NCBI GenBank assembly: GCA_040770625.1
Contig: JAXGIW010000002.1
Location: 186,001-250,000 of the forward strand
Source of the DNA: 58-81 sp012729145
Lineage (GTDB): Bacteria; Synergistota; Synergistia; Synergistales; Thermovirgaceae
Length of the DNA stretch: 64,000 nucleotides
Reading direction: 5' to 3'
The translations under genes and the position numbers were made by a program. The notes under the pieces were generated by a model. The model was not told the origin of the DNA. It saw nothing but the letters and a program-made list of their open reading frames with translations, and did no database searches. Shown piece by piece: positions 8,238-16,710 of this stretch. The stretch's first letter is position 1. Each line of letters starts with the position of its first letter.

Positions 8238-8978
8238 ATGTATCCGGATCTTGCGGGGAAAAGGGTTGTAGTCACCGGAGGCGCGAGCGGCATAGGTTTT
8301 GCCACCGCCTTAAGGTTTGTCCAGGAGGGTTCCAGGGTTGCCATATTTGACCTGGACAGGGTTGCTCTCGAGCGGGTCCGACTTGAACTGCCGGCTGTCG
8401 AGCTGCTGGTGGGAACGGATGTCTCTGACCCCTTATCGGTCGCCTCGGCCTTCGACGAGGTGGACTCCAGTCTCGGTGGGATCGATATCCTCATTTCCAA
8501 TGCCGGGATCAGCGTCAGGAACAGTTTCGCCGATATTACCTTTGAACAGTGGGAGAAGGTCCTCAGGGTCAACCTGGCCGGGATGTTCCTCTGCGCAAGA
8601 GAGGCTTCAGGGCGCATGAGATCAGGGGGAGTGATCCTGATGACAGCCTCTACCAACGGGATGGAGGGACACCCCTACTATGCCGATTACAACGCTTCCA
8701 AGGCCGGCGTTATCCTTCTGGCCAAGACCATGGCGCTGGAGTTCGCCCCCCTCGTCAGGGTCAACTCGGTCAGTCCGGGCTACGTTCTTACGCCCATGCA
8801 GAAAGCCGAATATACCCCTGAGATGCTTGACAAGGTGAACGAAAAGATCCCCATCAGAAGACATGCGGATCCCTCAGAGGTAGCTGCCCTCTTCGCATTC
8901 CTCGCATCCGGCCAGGCATCCTATATCACTGGTGCCAACATACCCATTGATGGCGGCGAGACCGCGGGACTCCAATAG
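8238..8978 (+). CDS. Short-chain dehydrogenase/reductase (first of a pair)
   Basis: A 246-residue classical SDR, the usual length. It has the nucleotide-binding motif TGGASGIGFA (about residues 12-21), NAGIS of the central strand, the catalytic Ser in LMTASTNGME, the YNASK active-site Tyr/Lys, and SPGYVLTPM followed by the C-terminal TGANIPIDGG. The Asp in IFDLDR after strand 2 suggests an NAD(H) preference. ATG 8238 is preceded by AAAGGAGGG at seven bases. It is first in an operon with a second SDR, gcvPA, gcvPB and a kinase-like gene. The substrate is unknown; a hydroxy acid or amino alcohol would fit the setting, but that is inference. Confidence 0.9.
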   Translation: MYPDLAGKRVVVTGGASGIGFATALRFVQEGSRVAIFDLDRVALERVRLELPAVELLVGTDVSDPLSVASAFDEVDSSLGGIDILISNAGISVRNSFADITFEQWEKVLRVNLAGMFLCAREASGRMRSGGVILMTASTNGMEGHPYYADYNASKAGVILLAKTMALEFAPLVRVNSVSPGYVLTPMQKAEYTPEMLDKVNEKIPIRRHADPSEVAALFAFLASGQASYITGANIPIDGGETAGLQ

Positions 8979-9007
8979 GATCTCCAATGGAAAAGGAGGA
9001 AGAACAG

Positions 9008-9775
9008 TTGATCGATGAAAAGATCTTCAGGCTAGACGGAAAGGTTGCCGTTGTCACAGGAGGAAGTTCGGGCATAGGACTGGGGTGTGCCCGGTTCCTT
9101 TCCGAGATGGGATCATCCGTGGTCCTTGCCGATATCGACGAGGCTGGCGGGCGTTCCGCCGAGGCCGCTATCGGCAGGGGAAGCCTTTTTGTAAGGTGCG
9201 ACGTCTCCAGTGACGAAGACTGCAGGAATATGGCCTCCGCGGTGATAGCCCGCTTCGGCCAGGTGGACATTCTGGTCAACTGTGCCGGAATGATCAGGAG
9301 AAAGGACGTGGTGCAGCTTACAGAAAAAGAGTGGGACCTTTCCATAGACGTCACTCTCAAGGGTATTTATCTGGTCTCCCGGCATCTTATCCCCTTCATG
9401 GCAAGGGGGGGAGGAGGGAGCATAGTCAACATAGCCTCCGGATGGGGGATCAAGGGGGGGCCGAAGGCCGTCTCCTACTGCGCTGCCAAGGGCGGTGTGG
9501 TAAATATGACAAGGGCCATGGCCATCGATCACGGCCCCCAGAATATTCGTGTCAATTCCGTCTCTCCCGGTGATACCGATACTCCTCTTCTCCGGGACGA
9601 GGCCAGGCAGCTGGGAATAGACGAGACGAAGTGGCTCAGGGAGAGCGCTGAAAGGCCGCTGAAAAGACTGGGTACACCCCAGGACATCGCCATGGCGGTC
9701 TATTTCCTTGCAAGCGACCTCTCTCCATGGATCACCGGCGCCAACCTCGTCGTCGACGGCGGCGGGACAGCCTAA
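9008..9775 (+). CDS. Short-chain dehydrogenase/reductase (second of a pair)
   Basis: A 255-residue SDR with TGGSSGIGLG, VNCAGMI, the catalytic Ser in NIASGWG, YCAAKGG, and SPGDTDTPL plus the closing TGANLVVDGGG. LADIDE after the second strand suggests NAD(H). It is clearly related to the gene just upstream, so the pair may come from an old duplication and act on related substrates or as a heteromer. TTG 9008 is preferred because AAAAGGAGG lies eight bases before it; ATG 8987 has no ribosome-binding site and would place that motif inside the gene. The substrate cannot be told from sequence. Confidence 0.9.
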   Translation: MIDEKIFRLDGKVAVVTGGSSGIGLGCARFLSEMGSSVVLADIDEAGGRSAEAAIGRGSLFVRCDVSSDEDCRNMASAVIARFGQVDILVNCAGMIRRKDVVQLTEKEWDLSIDVTLKGIYLVSRHLIPFMARGGGGSIVNIASGWGIKGGPKAVSYCAAKGGVVNMTRAMAIDHGPQNIRVNSVSPGDTDTPLLRDEARQLGIDETKWLRESAERPLKRLGTPQDIAMAVYFLASDLSPWITGANLVVDGGGTA

Positions 9776-9801
9776 ACGGCCAGGTCAGGAGGTCATTGGA
9801 T

Positions 9802-11193
9802 ATGGCTGAAAAGAAAAGGGTCTATCCCTATATCCCTAATTCGGAACCGCGGATTCGGGAGGCGATGCTGAGAGAAACAGGTGTGGATAGTGTCGACGAA
9901 CTGCTGACAGACATCCCTGCCGAGCTCAGGATGAAGGGCAGAATGAACCTTCCCGTGCCGTTCTCCGCCGAGGCGGACCTCAAGAGGCACGTGGAAGGGA
10001 TCCTGTCAAGGAACATTACCTCAGGGGAATATCTCAGTTTCCTCGGAGCCGGATGCTATGACCACCACATTCCTGCAGTGGTCGATGAGATAATCGGAAG
10101 GTCGGAGTTCCTCACAGCCTATGCGGGGGAACCCTACGAAGATCACGGGCGTTTCCAGGCCCTCTTCGAGTACCAGAGTATGATGGCTGAGCTTCTCGAC
10201 TTTGATGTCTGCAACGTCCCTACCTATGACGGCGCACAGGCAGCCAGCACATCCCTCAGGATGGCATCCAGAATAACGGGACGCAAAAAGGCGTTGCTGG
10301 CGGGCAACATGAATCCCGACAGGCTCCGGGTTGTCCAGACCTACCTCGACCCCGTTATGTCAGTCGAGATCATCGGCTGGGAAAGGGACTCAGGGCTCCT
10401 GGACCTTGAGGACCTGGGATCCAGACTTGCAACCGACGTTGCAGCTGTCTATTTCGAGAATCCCTCCTACCTGGGAGCGATAGAGGACCAGGGCGAAAAG
10501 ATAGCGCGGATGGCCCGTGAAGCAGGGGCCCTGACGGTCGTCTTCGTTGACCCGTCCTCTCTTGGTGTGATACAGCCCCCCTCAAGGTACGGCGCAGATA
10601 TAGCCTGTGGGGACATCCAGCCCCTTGGGATACATATGAACTATGGCGGAGGGGTCGGAGGGTTCATATGCACCAGAAGCGACAGGAAATACGTTGAAGA
10701 GTACCCCTCCCGTCTCTTCGGGATAGCCCCTACGAGCGGAAAAGAGTGGGGTTTCGGGGATGTTGCCTGGGAGAGGACATCCTTCGCCAACAGAGAGACC
10801 GCCAAGGAGTTCGTGGGTACCCACGCGGCCCTCTGGGGAATAGCCGCGGCCGTCTATCTAGCCTCCATGGGTCCTAAGGGAATGGCTGACCTGGGGAAGG
10901 TCATCATACAGCGCTCCCTTTACGCAAGGAAGGTAATTGGTGAGATTCCCGGCGTGTCCACCAGCACTCCGTCGGCGTTCTGCTTCAAAGAGTTCGTGGT
11001 CGATCTTACCAGGACCGGCAGGAAGGTTGGGGAGATTAATGAAAAACTCCTCTCAAGAGGCATATTCGGGGGGAAGGACCTTTCGGAGGACTTCCCGGAG
11101 CTTGGGCAAAGCGCCCTCTTCTGCATCACCGAGAAGATAACCATGAGAGACATCGACAGGCTTGTCGAGGTCCTCGGGGATATCCTCTGCTGA
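9802..11193 (+). CDS. gcvPA: Glycine dehydrogenase (decarboxylating) subunit 1, P-protein alpha
   Basis: A 463-residue N-terminal half of the split glycine cleavage P-protein, which decarboxylates glycine with PLP and passes aminomethyl to lipoyl-H-protein. It has the family start PYIPNSEPRIREAML, the block FLGAGCYDHHIPAVVDEII, PYEDHGRFQALFEYQSMM, YDGAQAAS and the GGVGGFI region, and an aminotransferase fold I without the catalytic Lys, as expected for this subunit. ATG 9802 follows CAGGAGG by nine bases. gcvPB is next. No gcvT, gcvH or lpd gene lies in the window, which is unusual for a dedicated glycine-cleavage operon. Confidence 0.95.
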   Translation: MAEKKRVYPYIPNSEPRIREAMLRETGVDSVDELLTDIPAELRMKGRMNLPVPFSAEADLKRHVEGILSRNITSGEYLSFLGAGCYDHHIPAVVDEIIGRSEFLTAYAGEPYEDHGRFQALFEYQSMMAELLDFDVCNVPTYDGAQAASTSLRMASRITGRKKALLAGNMNPDRLRVVQTYLDPVMSVEIIGWERDSGLLDLEDLGSRLATDVAAVYFENPSYLGAIEDQGEKIARMAREAGALTVVFVDPSSLGVIQPPSRYGADIACGDIQPLGIHMNYGGGVGGFICTRSDRKYVEEYPSRLFGIAPTSGKEWGFGDVAWERTSFANRETAKEFVGTHAALWGIAAAVYLASMGPKGMADLGKVIIQRSLYARKVIGEIPGVSTSTPSAFCFKEFVVDLTRTGRKVGEINEKLLSRGIFGGKDLSEDFPELGQSALFCITEKITMRDIDRLVEVLGDILC

Positions 11194-11225
11194 GCGCTGG
11201 GTCCGAAGAAAGGAGTGAACATCAT

Positions 11226-12791
11226 ATGACCAGTAGAATAAGACCTTTCCATCACATGAGATGGAACGAACCCATAATCTATCAGTTGAGCGTCGAGGGG
11301 CAACGGGGGATCCTGGTGCCTGAAGCCGAAAAGGAGATAGAGCAGATCGTTGGTGACGGCCTCTCGTCCATTCCGGGCAACATGAGACGGAAAGATCTGC
11401 CGAACCTGCCCGAGATGGCCCAGCCCCAGGTGGTGAGGCACTTCAACCACCTGTCCCAGGAGAACCTTGGCGCCGACTCCAACATAGACATAGGGCAGGG
11501 TACCTGTACGATGAAGCACAGTCCAAAGATAAACGAAGTCTTTGCCAGATCCCACAAGATCACCGACCTTCACCCCTACCAGGACTGCTCCACTGTACAG
11601 GGGATCCTGGAGATCTTCTACCGCACCGAGGAGCTGTTCAGGGAGATCTCCGGACTTGACCGCTGCAGCGTCCAGCCCGGCGGGGGGACCCACGGGGTGG
11701 TAGCCATGGTATCAATGGTCAGGGCATGGCACAGAGACAGGGGCGAGGACCAGCAGCGCGACGAGATCATAACCACTCTCTTCTCGCACCCCGCCGATGC
11801 GGCCGTCCCCAAGGCAAAGGGGTACAAGGTGGTGATCCTTCCGCCCGACGAGGAGGGGCTTCCTGATCTGGAAGCTTACAAAAACGCCCTTTCCGAAAAG
11901 ACGGCCGCCATATTCTTCACCAACCCCGAGGACACGGGTATCTTCAACTCCAGGATCCTGGAGTTCACTGAACTCGCACACCAGAAGGGGGCACTCTGTT
12001 GCTACGATCAGGCCAACGCAAATGGACTTCTGGGGATCGCAAGAGCCCGGGAGGCAGGTTTCGACATGTCCTTCTTCAATCTGCACAAGACCTTCTCCTC
12101 TCCTCACGGATGCGGAGGTCCAGCCACAGGCCTTCTCATGGTGGACAGGAAGCTGGGGGTTTACCTCCCTGTACCGGTGGTCAGGAGGAACGAGAGGACC
12201 GGAAGGTACTTCCTGGATTTCAACCTACCCAAAAGCTGCGGAAAGGTGAAGGCCTTCTTCGGGGTGGCTCCGGTAGTTCTCAGGGCTTACGCCTGGATAA
12301 TGTCCCTCGGTGCTGATGGGCTGGAAGAGGCCTCGAGGATAGCCGTACTCAACAACAACTACTTTATGAAAAAGATGCTGAAGGTAAGGGGCTGCTCCAT
12401 CAGCTTCCCCAGGCACCCGGGCAGGGTAGAGCAGGTCCGCTACAGCTGGGAGAAACTGAAGGAGGAGACCGGTTTCGGAACCGGTGACGTGCAGAGGAGG
12501 ATTGCCGATTTCGGGACCCATTACTGGGCAAGCCATGAACCCTGGGTTATCCCCGAACCCTTTACCATAGAACCCAGCGAATCCTATTCAAGGGACGACA
12601 TCGACGAGTACCTTGAGATAATGGAGCAGATCTCCCGGGAGTGCTACGAGGAACCCGAGGTAATAAGGCATGCCCCTCATAACAGCACGGTCCATCATAT
12701 CGATCACGAATACCTTGATGATCCAGGGAAATGGGCAATTACCTGGCGGGAGTACAGTAAAAAATACACCGGTTATTTCCAGGAGAGATGA
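11226..12791 (+). CDS. gcvPB: Glycine dehydrogenase (decarboxylating) subunit 2, P-protein beta
   Basis: A 521-residue C-terminal half of the P-protein. Family landmarks are MRWNEPIIYQLS, the glycine-rich GQGTCTMKHSPKINE, HPYQDCSTVQG, QPGGGTHG, and the PLP-binding lysine in FFNLHKTFSSPHGCGGPATG. The C-terminus (about residues 455-521) ends HHIDHEYLDDPGKW, a typical tail of the subunit. It forms an alpha2-beta2 enzyme with GcvPA, 32 bases upstream. The kinase-like gene starts within its stop codon (ATGA), so the three are one transcript. Confidence 0.95.
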   Translation: MTSRIRPFHHMRWNEPIIYQLSVEGQRGILVPEAEKEIEQIVGDGLSSIPGNMRRKDLPNLPEMAQPQVVRHFNHLSQENLGADSNIDIGQGTCTMKHSPKINEVFARSHKITDLHPYQDCSTVQGILEIFYRTEELFREISGLDRCSVQPGGGTHGVVAMVSMVRAWHRDRGEDQQRDEIITTLFSHPADAAVPKAKGYKVVILPPDEEGLPDLEAYKNALSEKTAAIFFTNPEDTGIFNSRILEFTELAHQKGALCCYDQANANGLLGIARAREAGFDMSFFNLHKTFSSPHGCGGPATGLLMVDRKLGVYLPVPVVRRNERTGRYFLDFNLPKSCGKVKAFFGVAPVVLRAYAWIMSLGADGLEEASRIAVLNNNYFMKKMLKVRGCSISFPRHPGRVEQVRYSWEKLKEETGFGTGDVQRRIADFGTHYWASHEPWVIPEPFTIEPSESYSRDDIDEYLEIMEQISRECYEEPEVIRHAPHNSTVHHIDHEYLDDPGKWAITWREYSKKYTGYFQER

Positions 12792-13927
12792 CAGAAGGAA
12801 GAAGCAGGGACCGCAAGGTACTCGGCCTCATCGTCAACCCCGTCGCTGGTATGGGAGGGGCTGTGGGCCTCAAGGGGACCGACGGAAGAGCGGTCCTGGA
12901 GAGGGCGCTGTCCATGGGAGCTCTCCCCAGGTCACCTTTGAGGGTGCGTGAGGCTCTCGAGGCTCTGAAGCGGATCGCGGATGATATCCGGATACTGACA
13001 TGCAGCGGCGATATGGGCGCTTTGGAGTCGGAGAGGGCCGGCCTTCCTACGGAAGTCCTACCGATAGGGGCAGGTCCGTTCACCTCGGCCGTGGACACCA
13101 TGGAGGCAGCGAGAAAAATGGAGGCATCCGGTGTGGACATGATCCTCTTTGCCGGGGGTGACGGAACGGCCAGGGATATTGCAGGAGTGGTAGGGACGAG
13201 GGTGCCCTCACTTGGTATCCCGTCGGGGGTCAAGATCCATTCGCCCGTTTTCGGGCGAAACCCCGCCATGGCCGGGGAACTGGCCGGGCTGTTCATGTCC
13301 GGAGCGAAGGTGGCCCTGGAGGAACGGGAAGTTATGGATATTGATGAAGAGGCGTTCAGAAAAGGGACTCTCAGGGCAAGCCTGTTCGGCTACCTCCTGG
13401 TCCCTTCCGAGAGGAGGTTCCTCCAGGGAGGGAAAGCGGGGGGTGGAAAGAGCGTTGCCGTTGAACTGGACGGCATAGCTCAGGAGATCATCTCCAGGAT
13501 GATGCCCGGAGACCTGTACCTTGTCGGCCCCGGAACAACGACCGCAGCGGTCATGAGGCGAATGGGGTGCGAATACTCGCTTCTGGGAGTTGATGCCGTC
13601 AGGGATAGAAAAACTCTGGGGACCGACCTTCCGGGAAAGTATATCCTGGACCTGGCAGAACCGGGAAGGACCTGGCTTATCCTGTCAGTCATAGGAGGCC
13701 AGGGTTTCATCCTTGGAAGGGGGAATCTTCAGGTAACCCCCGAGGTGATAAGGGTCGTCGGCAAGGAGAGGATCCTCGTCGCTGGGACTCCTGAAAAGCT
13801 GAAGGGTCTTTTCGGCAAGGCCCTGCTTGTCGATACCGGTGACCCTTTACTGGACCTTGAACTATGTGGCTATACAAGGGTAGTGACCGGCCTCGGTGAG
13901 GAGACGCTTTTCCGGGTGGAGAGGTAG
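12788..13927 (+). CDS. ATP-NAD kinase-like protein (COG3199 type)
   Basis: A 379-residue protein of the NAD kinase superfamily. IVNPVAGMGG near residue 15 and the nucleotide-binding FAGGDGTARDI near residue 121 are characteristic, and a C-terminal domain contains GPGTTTAAVMRRM and DLELCGYTRVVTG. The length and the extra N-terminal segment match the uncharacterised ATP-NAD/AcoX-kinase group rather than the housekeeping NAD kinase of about 290 residues. It overlaps gcvPB by four bases. It could phosphorylate NAD for the two SDRs, or it could be an AcoX-like protein of unknown activity. The substrate is not established. Confidence 0.8.
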   Translation: MTEGRSRDRKVLGLIVNPVAGMGGAVGLKGTDGRAVLERALSMGALPRSPLRVREALEALKRIADDIRILTCSGDMGALESERAGLPTEVLPIGAGPFTSAVDTMEAARKMEASGVDMILFAGGDGTARDIAGVVGTRVPSLGIPSGVKIHSPVFGRNPAMAGELAGLFMSGAKVALEEREVMDIDEEAFRKGTLRASLFGYLLVPSERRFLQGGKAGGGKSVAVELDGIAQEIISRMMPGDLYLVGPGTTTAAVMRRMGCEYSLLGVDAVRDRKTLGTDLPGKYILDLAEPGRTWLILSVIGGQGFILGRGNLQVTPEVIRVVGKERILVAGTPEKLKGLFGKALLVDTGDPLLDLELCGYTRVVTGLGEETLFRVER

Positions 13928-13968
13928 AAGAGGGGGCTTGTCCGCCAGGGCAAGCCCCCTCTTCTACC
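13923..13968. terminator. Bidirectional terminator with 18-pair stem
   Basis: GGTAGAAGAGGGGGCTTG (13923-13940) and its exact complement (13951-13968) flank a ten-base loop. The stop codon of the kinase-like gene (13925-13927) lies in the 5' arm, and the convergent flavoprotein gene stops two bases beyond the 3' arm. Both transcripts can use it. Confidence 0.7.
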
Positions 13969-13969
13969 C

Positions 13970-14518
13970 TTAAAGGGACCTTCCTGTCTTTACTGCCATC
14001 TCCAGCCACTTACCCCTGTTTACGTCGCCAGCCTCGTATACACCGTGGGCGAGGAGAGGCTCCATATGGTCAAGACCCAGCAGTTCGCAGGACGTCCTGA
14101 AAGAGAAGACCATCCCGTTGAAGGCATCTGGTTTGTCGTCCCCGGCTGTCGCCACCAGGACAGCCTTCTTTCCCTTGAGGTCCCAACCGGCCTCATCGTG
14201 GAGGAAGGGGAGGAAGCGGTCCCAGACAGGTTTCATTTGTGAACTCCACGTGTACCAGTACAGAGGGGAGGCGAAAACAAGAACGTCCGCTTCCCTTATC
14301 CTGTCGTGGACCTTTCCCATGTCGTCGTCAATCACGCAGGGGGAGCCCCTGGACCAGCACTTCCTGCAGTCGATGCATCCGGAAAGTTTCAGCCCCTGAA
14401 GGCGTATTACATCGGTCATGGCTCCCCTTTCCCCGGCGCAGACGAGGACCCTTTCGGTCAAGGTCTCGCTGTTGCCTCCCTTCCGGGGACTTCCCAGGAT
14501 CCCAAGGATCTTCTTCAC
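13970..14518 (-). CDS. Iron-sulfur flavoprotein-like NAD(P)H-dependent FMN oxidoreductase
   Basis: A 182-residue flavodoxin-fold protein. LGSPRKGGNSETL near residue 8 is the FMN phosphate loop, and SPLYWYTWSSQMKPVWDRF is the flavin-side segment. The cysteine cluster CIDCRKCWSRGSPC (C-x2-C-x2-C-x6-C) matches the compact motif of iron-sulfur flavoproteins, which bind a [4Fe-4S] cluster and shuttle electrons in anaerobes. The start is GTG 14518 (GGAGGTG seven bases upstream), and it overlaps the preceding aldolase gene by four bases (GTGA). Electron transfer is likely; the partner is unknown. Confidence 0.85.
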   Translation of the reverse strand: MKKILGILGSPRKGGNSETLTERVLVCAGERGAMTDVIRLQGLKLSGCIDCRKCWSRGSPCVIDDDMGKVHDRIREADVLVFASPLYWYTWSSQMKPVWDRFLPFLHDEAGWDLKGKKAVLVATAGDDKPDAFNGMVFSFRTSCELLGLDHMEPLLAHGVYEAGDVNRGKWLEMAVKTGRSL

Positions 14519-15417
14519 GATAACACCTCCCTGTAATTTGATCTGAAAGAGTCGTAGATCCGTCCTATCTCCTGCCTTACCTTTCCTTCCACCGGAAGGA
14601 GGGGAGGCCTGACGGGGCCCCCGTAAAGGCCCGCATGGTCCATGGCGGCCTTGAGACCGGGCACACCGAACCATTTGGTGACAGCCTGGTTTATCTCGAT
14701 AATGGAGAGCTGCAGGGACCTTGAACGTTCCAGATCCCCCTTTCGGAAAGAGAGAAGGATGTCCCTGCAGGCGTCGGCGAAGAGGTTGGCAACTCCCATG
14801 GTACCTCCTGAACACCCCACGGCAAGTGAGGGGAGGAAGAAACTCCCCGATCCGGCAAAGACCCCGAAGTCTTCAGGGGTATCCCGGCATATGGATGCGA
14901 TCTGTACAATATCGCCGGAGCTGTCCTTTATTCCGATGATATTCGGGTGCTCTGAAAGAGTGGCCACAATATCAGGGGCAAGGTTGAAACCCGTGTTAGA
15001 GGGCATATTGTAAAGAACCACCGGGAGACGGACCGAATCAGCGATGGTCCGGAAGAATGCAAGAAGGCCTTCCCTGGAGTTCTGCCCCTTGTAGTAGTGG
15101 GGAGGCAGCACAAGGACAGCATCACAGCCTGCCCTTGCGGCTTCGATCCCGAGGTCGAGACTCTCCTTCGTGGACGGGCAGTGAATCCCCGCTATTACCT
15201 TGAGCCTCCCCCCGGAAAGGTCCGCACAGGCTTTGAAGAGAGCTGCCCTTTCAGGGAAACTGAGGAGGGGCCACTCCCCGTTGGAACCACTCGCGACGAT
15301 TCCGTCAAGTGGTGTTCTCAACCACTTGTCGAAGTTCAGGGAGAGCGCGTCGAGGTCAAGGTTCCCGTCGTCGTTAAAGGGTGTGGGTATCGGTGCGTAG
15401 ATCCCTTCCAGTTCCAA
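14515..15417 (-). CDS. Dihydrodipicolinate synthase/N-acetylneuraminate lyase family aldolase
   Basis: A 300-residue class I aldolase barrel. The N-terminal motif GIYAPIPTPFNDDG, GSNGEWPLLSFPER (family G-x-x-GE motif), the catalytic Tyr in VVLYNMPSNTG and the Schiff-base Lys in IIGIKDSSGD are all present. The motif reads GSNGE rather than GTTGE, and the gene is paired with a flavoprotein rather than lysine genes, so another 2-oxo-acid aldolase or lyase is as likely as DapA. TTG 15417 is chosen because AAAGGA precedes it at about nine bases and it gives the family N-terminus. Substrate unresolved. Confidence 0.87.
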   Translation of the reverse strand: MELEGIYAPIPTPFNDDGNLDLDALSLNFDKWLRTPLDGIVASGSNGEWPLLSFPERAALFKACADLSGGRLKVIAGIHCPSTKESLDLGIEAARAGCDAVLVLPPHYYKGQNSREGLLAFFRTIADSVRLPVVLYNMPSNTGFNLAPDIVATLSEHPNIIGIKDSSGDIVQIASICRDTPEDFGVFAGSGSFFLPSLAVGCSGGTMGVANLFADACRDILLSFRKGDLERSRSLQLSIIEINQAVTKWFGVPGLKAAMDHAGLYGGPVRPPLLPVEGKVRQEIGRIYDSFRSNYREVLS

Positions 15418-15462
15418 GACGGCACTTCCTTTCAGAAGGTTTTTTGCTATCGGCAGGACTCC

Positions 15463-15468
15463 ATTATA
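15463..15468 (-). promoter_or_regulatory. Probable -10 box for the aldolase-flavoprotein pair
   Basis: TATAAT on the minus strand lies 46 bases ahead of the aldolase TTG start, between the divergent aldolase and DUF72 genes. No good -35 is seen at the right distance. Confidence 0.4.
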
Positions 15469-15514
15469 ATAGAATCGCAAGCGGATGCCCCATGTTCTTT
15501 CGGAGGGCAAGGCA

Positions 15515-16513
15515 ATGGATGACCTTAGGGTAGGGACCTGTTCATGGTCTGACCGGTCGCTTCTGGCGAGCGGTTGGTACCCGGAGAAAGCAAAAGACCC
15601 CAATTCAAGGCTTCAGTTTTATTCGAACTCCTTCGATACCGTCGAGGTGGACAGTACCTTCTACGCCATTCCGGGCGAGGAGGTGTTCTATCAGTGGGTT
15701 TCGAGGACCGCTCCCGGGTTCCTTTTCAACGTCAAGGCCTTCGGCCTCTTCACCTTCCATTCACTGTCCCTGTCGGCTCTTCCTGGAAAGCTGGCACCCT
15801 CAGGTCTCTCAAGGGGTTCCAGACTGAGGATCTGGGAGATCCCCAAAAGTGTTCGGATCGCCCTCTGGGATATGTTCATCTCGAGGGTCCTGATACTCAA
15901 CAGCATGAACAGGCTTGGTTACCTGCTATTCCAGTTCCCCCCGTGGGTGGTTTATTCTGAAAAGAACCTGAACTGGTTCAAAAGGATAGGGAAACTGGCG
16001 GCCCCTGCCAGGGTGGCCATAGAGGTAAGACACAACTCCTGGCTCGAAGAGGGGAACAGGGAAAGATTCATGGACCTTCTGAGAGACCAGAACATGGCCT
16101 TTACCGCTGTGGATGAACCCAGGCTTGAGTGGACGGTCCCTCCCGAATGGCATATTACCGCAACATGGGGCACGGTGATGAGGTTCCACGGGAGGAACAC
16201 TGTAGCGTGGAATAAAAGGGAGGCCAAGGTGGCGGAGCGCTTCAACTATCTGTACGATATATCCGAACTTGGACCTTTCAGCGAGAGGGCCCAAGCCCTG
16301 GCAAAAGAGGTCGGCAGAGTCTTCCTGATGTTCAACAACTGCTTCCGAGACAATGCTGTCAGGAACGCCCTTCAGATGAGGACTCTTCTGGGGATCGACC
16401 CCGATCTGCCCCCGGGCCAGGAGAGCCTGGATCTCTGGGACCGCTCCCCCGGGAAGCCGTCAGGGAAGGGGTCCGAGAACAGCAAGACCCCCGAGACACA
16501 GGAGAAGGGGTAA
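15515..16513 (+). CDS. DUF72 domain protein
   Basis: A 332-residue protein of the DUF72 (YecE-like) TIM-barrel family. It begins LRVGTCSWSD and has FDTVEVDSTFYAIP, VAIEVRHNSW, RFHGRN and YDISELGPF, which are the conserved blocks of the family. No biochemical role is established for it. The last 40 or so residues are Pro/Gly/Ser-rich and probably disordered. ATG 15515 follows a GGAGG by eight bases; ATG 15485 is in frame but lacks a ribosome-binding site. The 3' end runs directly into the disrupted folE2. Confidence 0.88.
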   Translation: MDDLRVGTCSWSDRSLLASGWYPEKAKDPNSRLQFYSNSFDTVEVDSTFYAIPGEEVFYQWVSRTAPGFLFNVKAFGLFTFHSLSLSALPGKLAPSGLSRGSRLRIWEIPKSVRIALWDMFISRVLILNSMNRLGYLLFQFPPWVVYSEKNLNWFKRIGKLAAPARVAIEVRHNSWLEEGNRERFMDLLRDQNMAFTAVDEPRLEWTVPPEWHITATWGTVMRFHGRNTVAWNKREAKVAERFNYLYDISELGPFSERAQALAKEVGRVFLMFNNCFRDNAVRNALQMRTLLGIDPDLPPGQESLDLWDRSPGKPSGKGSENSKTPETQEKG

Positions 16514-16539
16514 TTACAGATCGGAGGGGTGCCTTCCTT

Positions 16540-16698
16540 ACGCGGGATGTACAGAGCGAGGGTGATATCCGGAACATTCCCGTCGACAGCGTAGGTGTGA
16601 CAGGATTGGCCTACCCGATCGAGGTCAGGGACCGGAACGAAAAGATCCAGCACGCTTTAGCTAAGGTGGAGATGTCCGTCTCTCTCTCCAGGGACTAA
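16540..16698 (+). pseudogene. folE2: N-terminal fragment of GTP cyclohydrolase FolE2, cut off by a stop
   Basis: These bases read, in the same frame as the next feature, RDVQSEGDIRNIPVDSVGV, then GLAYPIEVRDRNEK and QHALAKVEMSVSLSRD, then TAA (16696-16698). That is the FolE2 N-terminus (D-V-Q-x-x-x-D-x-R, then I-P...VG). In homologues the chain runs on through a Lys codon into HMSRF. No ATG, GTG or TTG is in frame nearby: the expected Met position is ACG (16540), 10 bases after GGAGGGG. ATT 16513 is the only other weak option. Two lesions (lost start, in-frame stop) suggest decay, though a non-standard start or sequence error remains possible. Confidence 0.7.
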
Positions 16699-16710
16699 AG
16701 GTGGATACAT

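Noticed and set aside
13020..13927. NAD kinase (housekeeping NadK) for the gene after gcvPB
   Set aside because: It keeps the GGDGT motif, but its length and N-terminal segment match the uncharacterised ATP-NAD/AcoX-like group instead.
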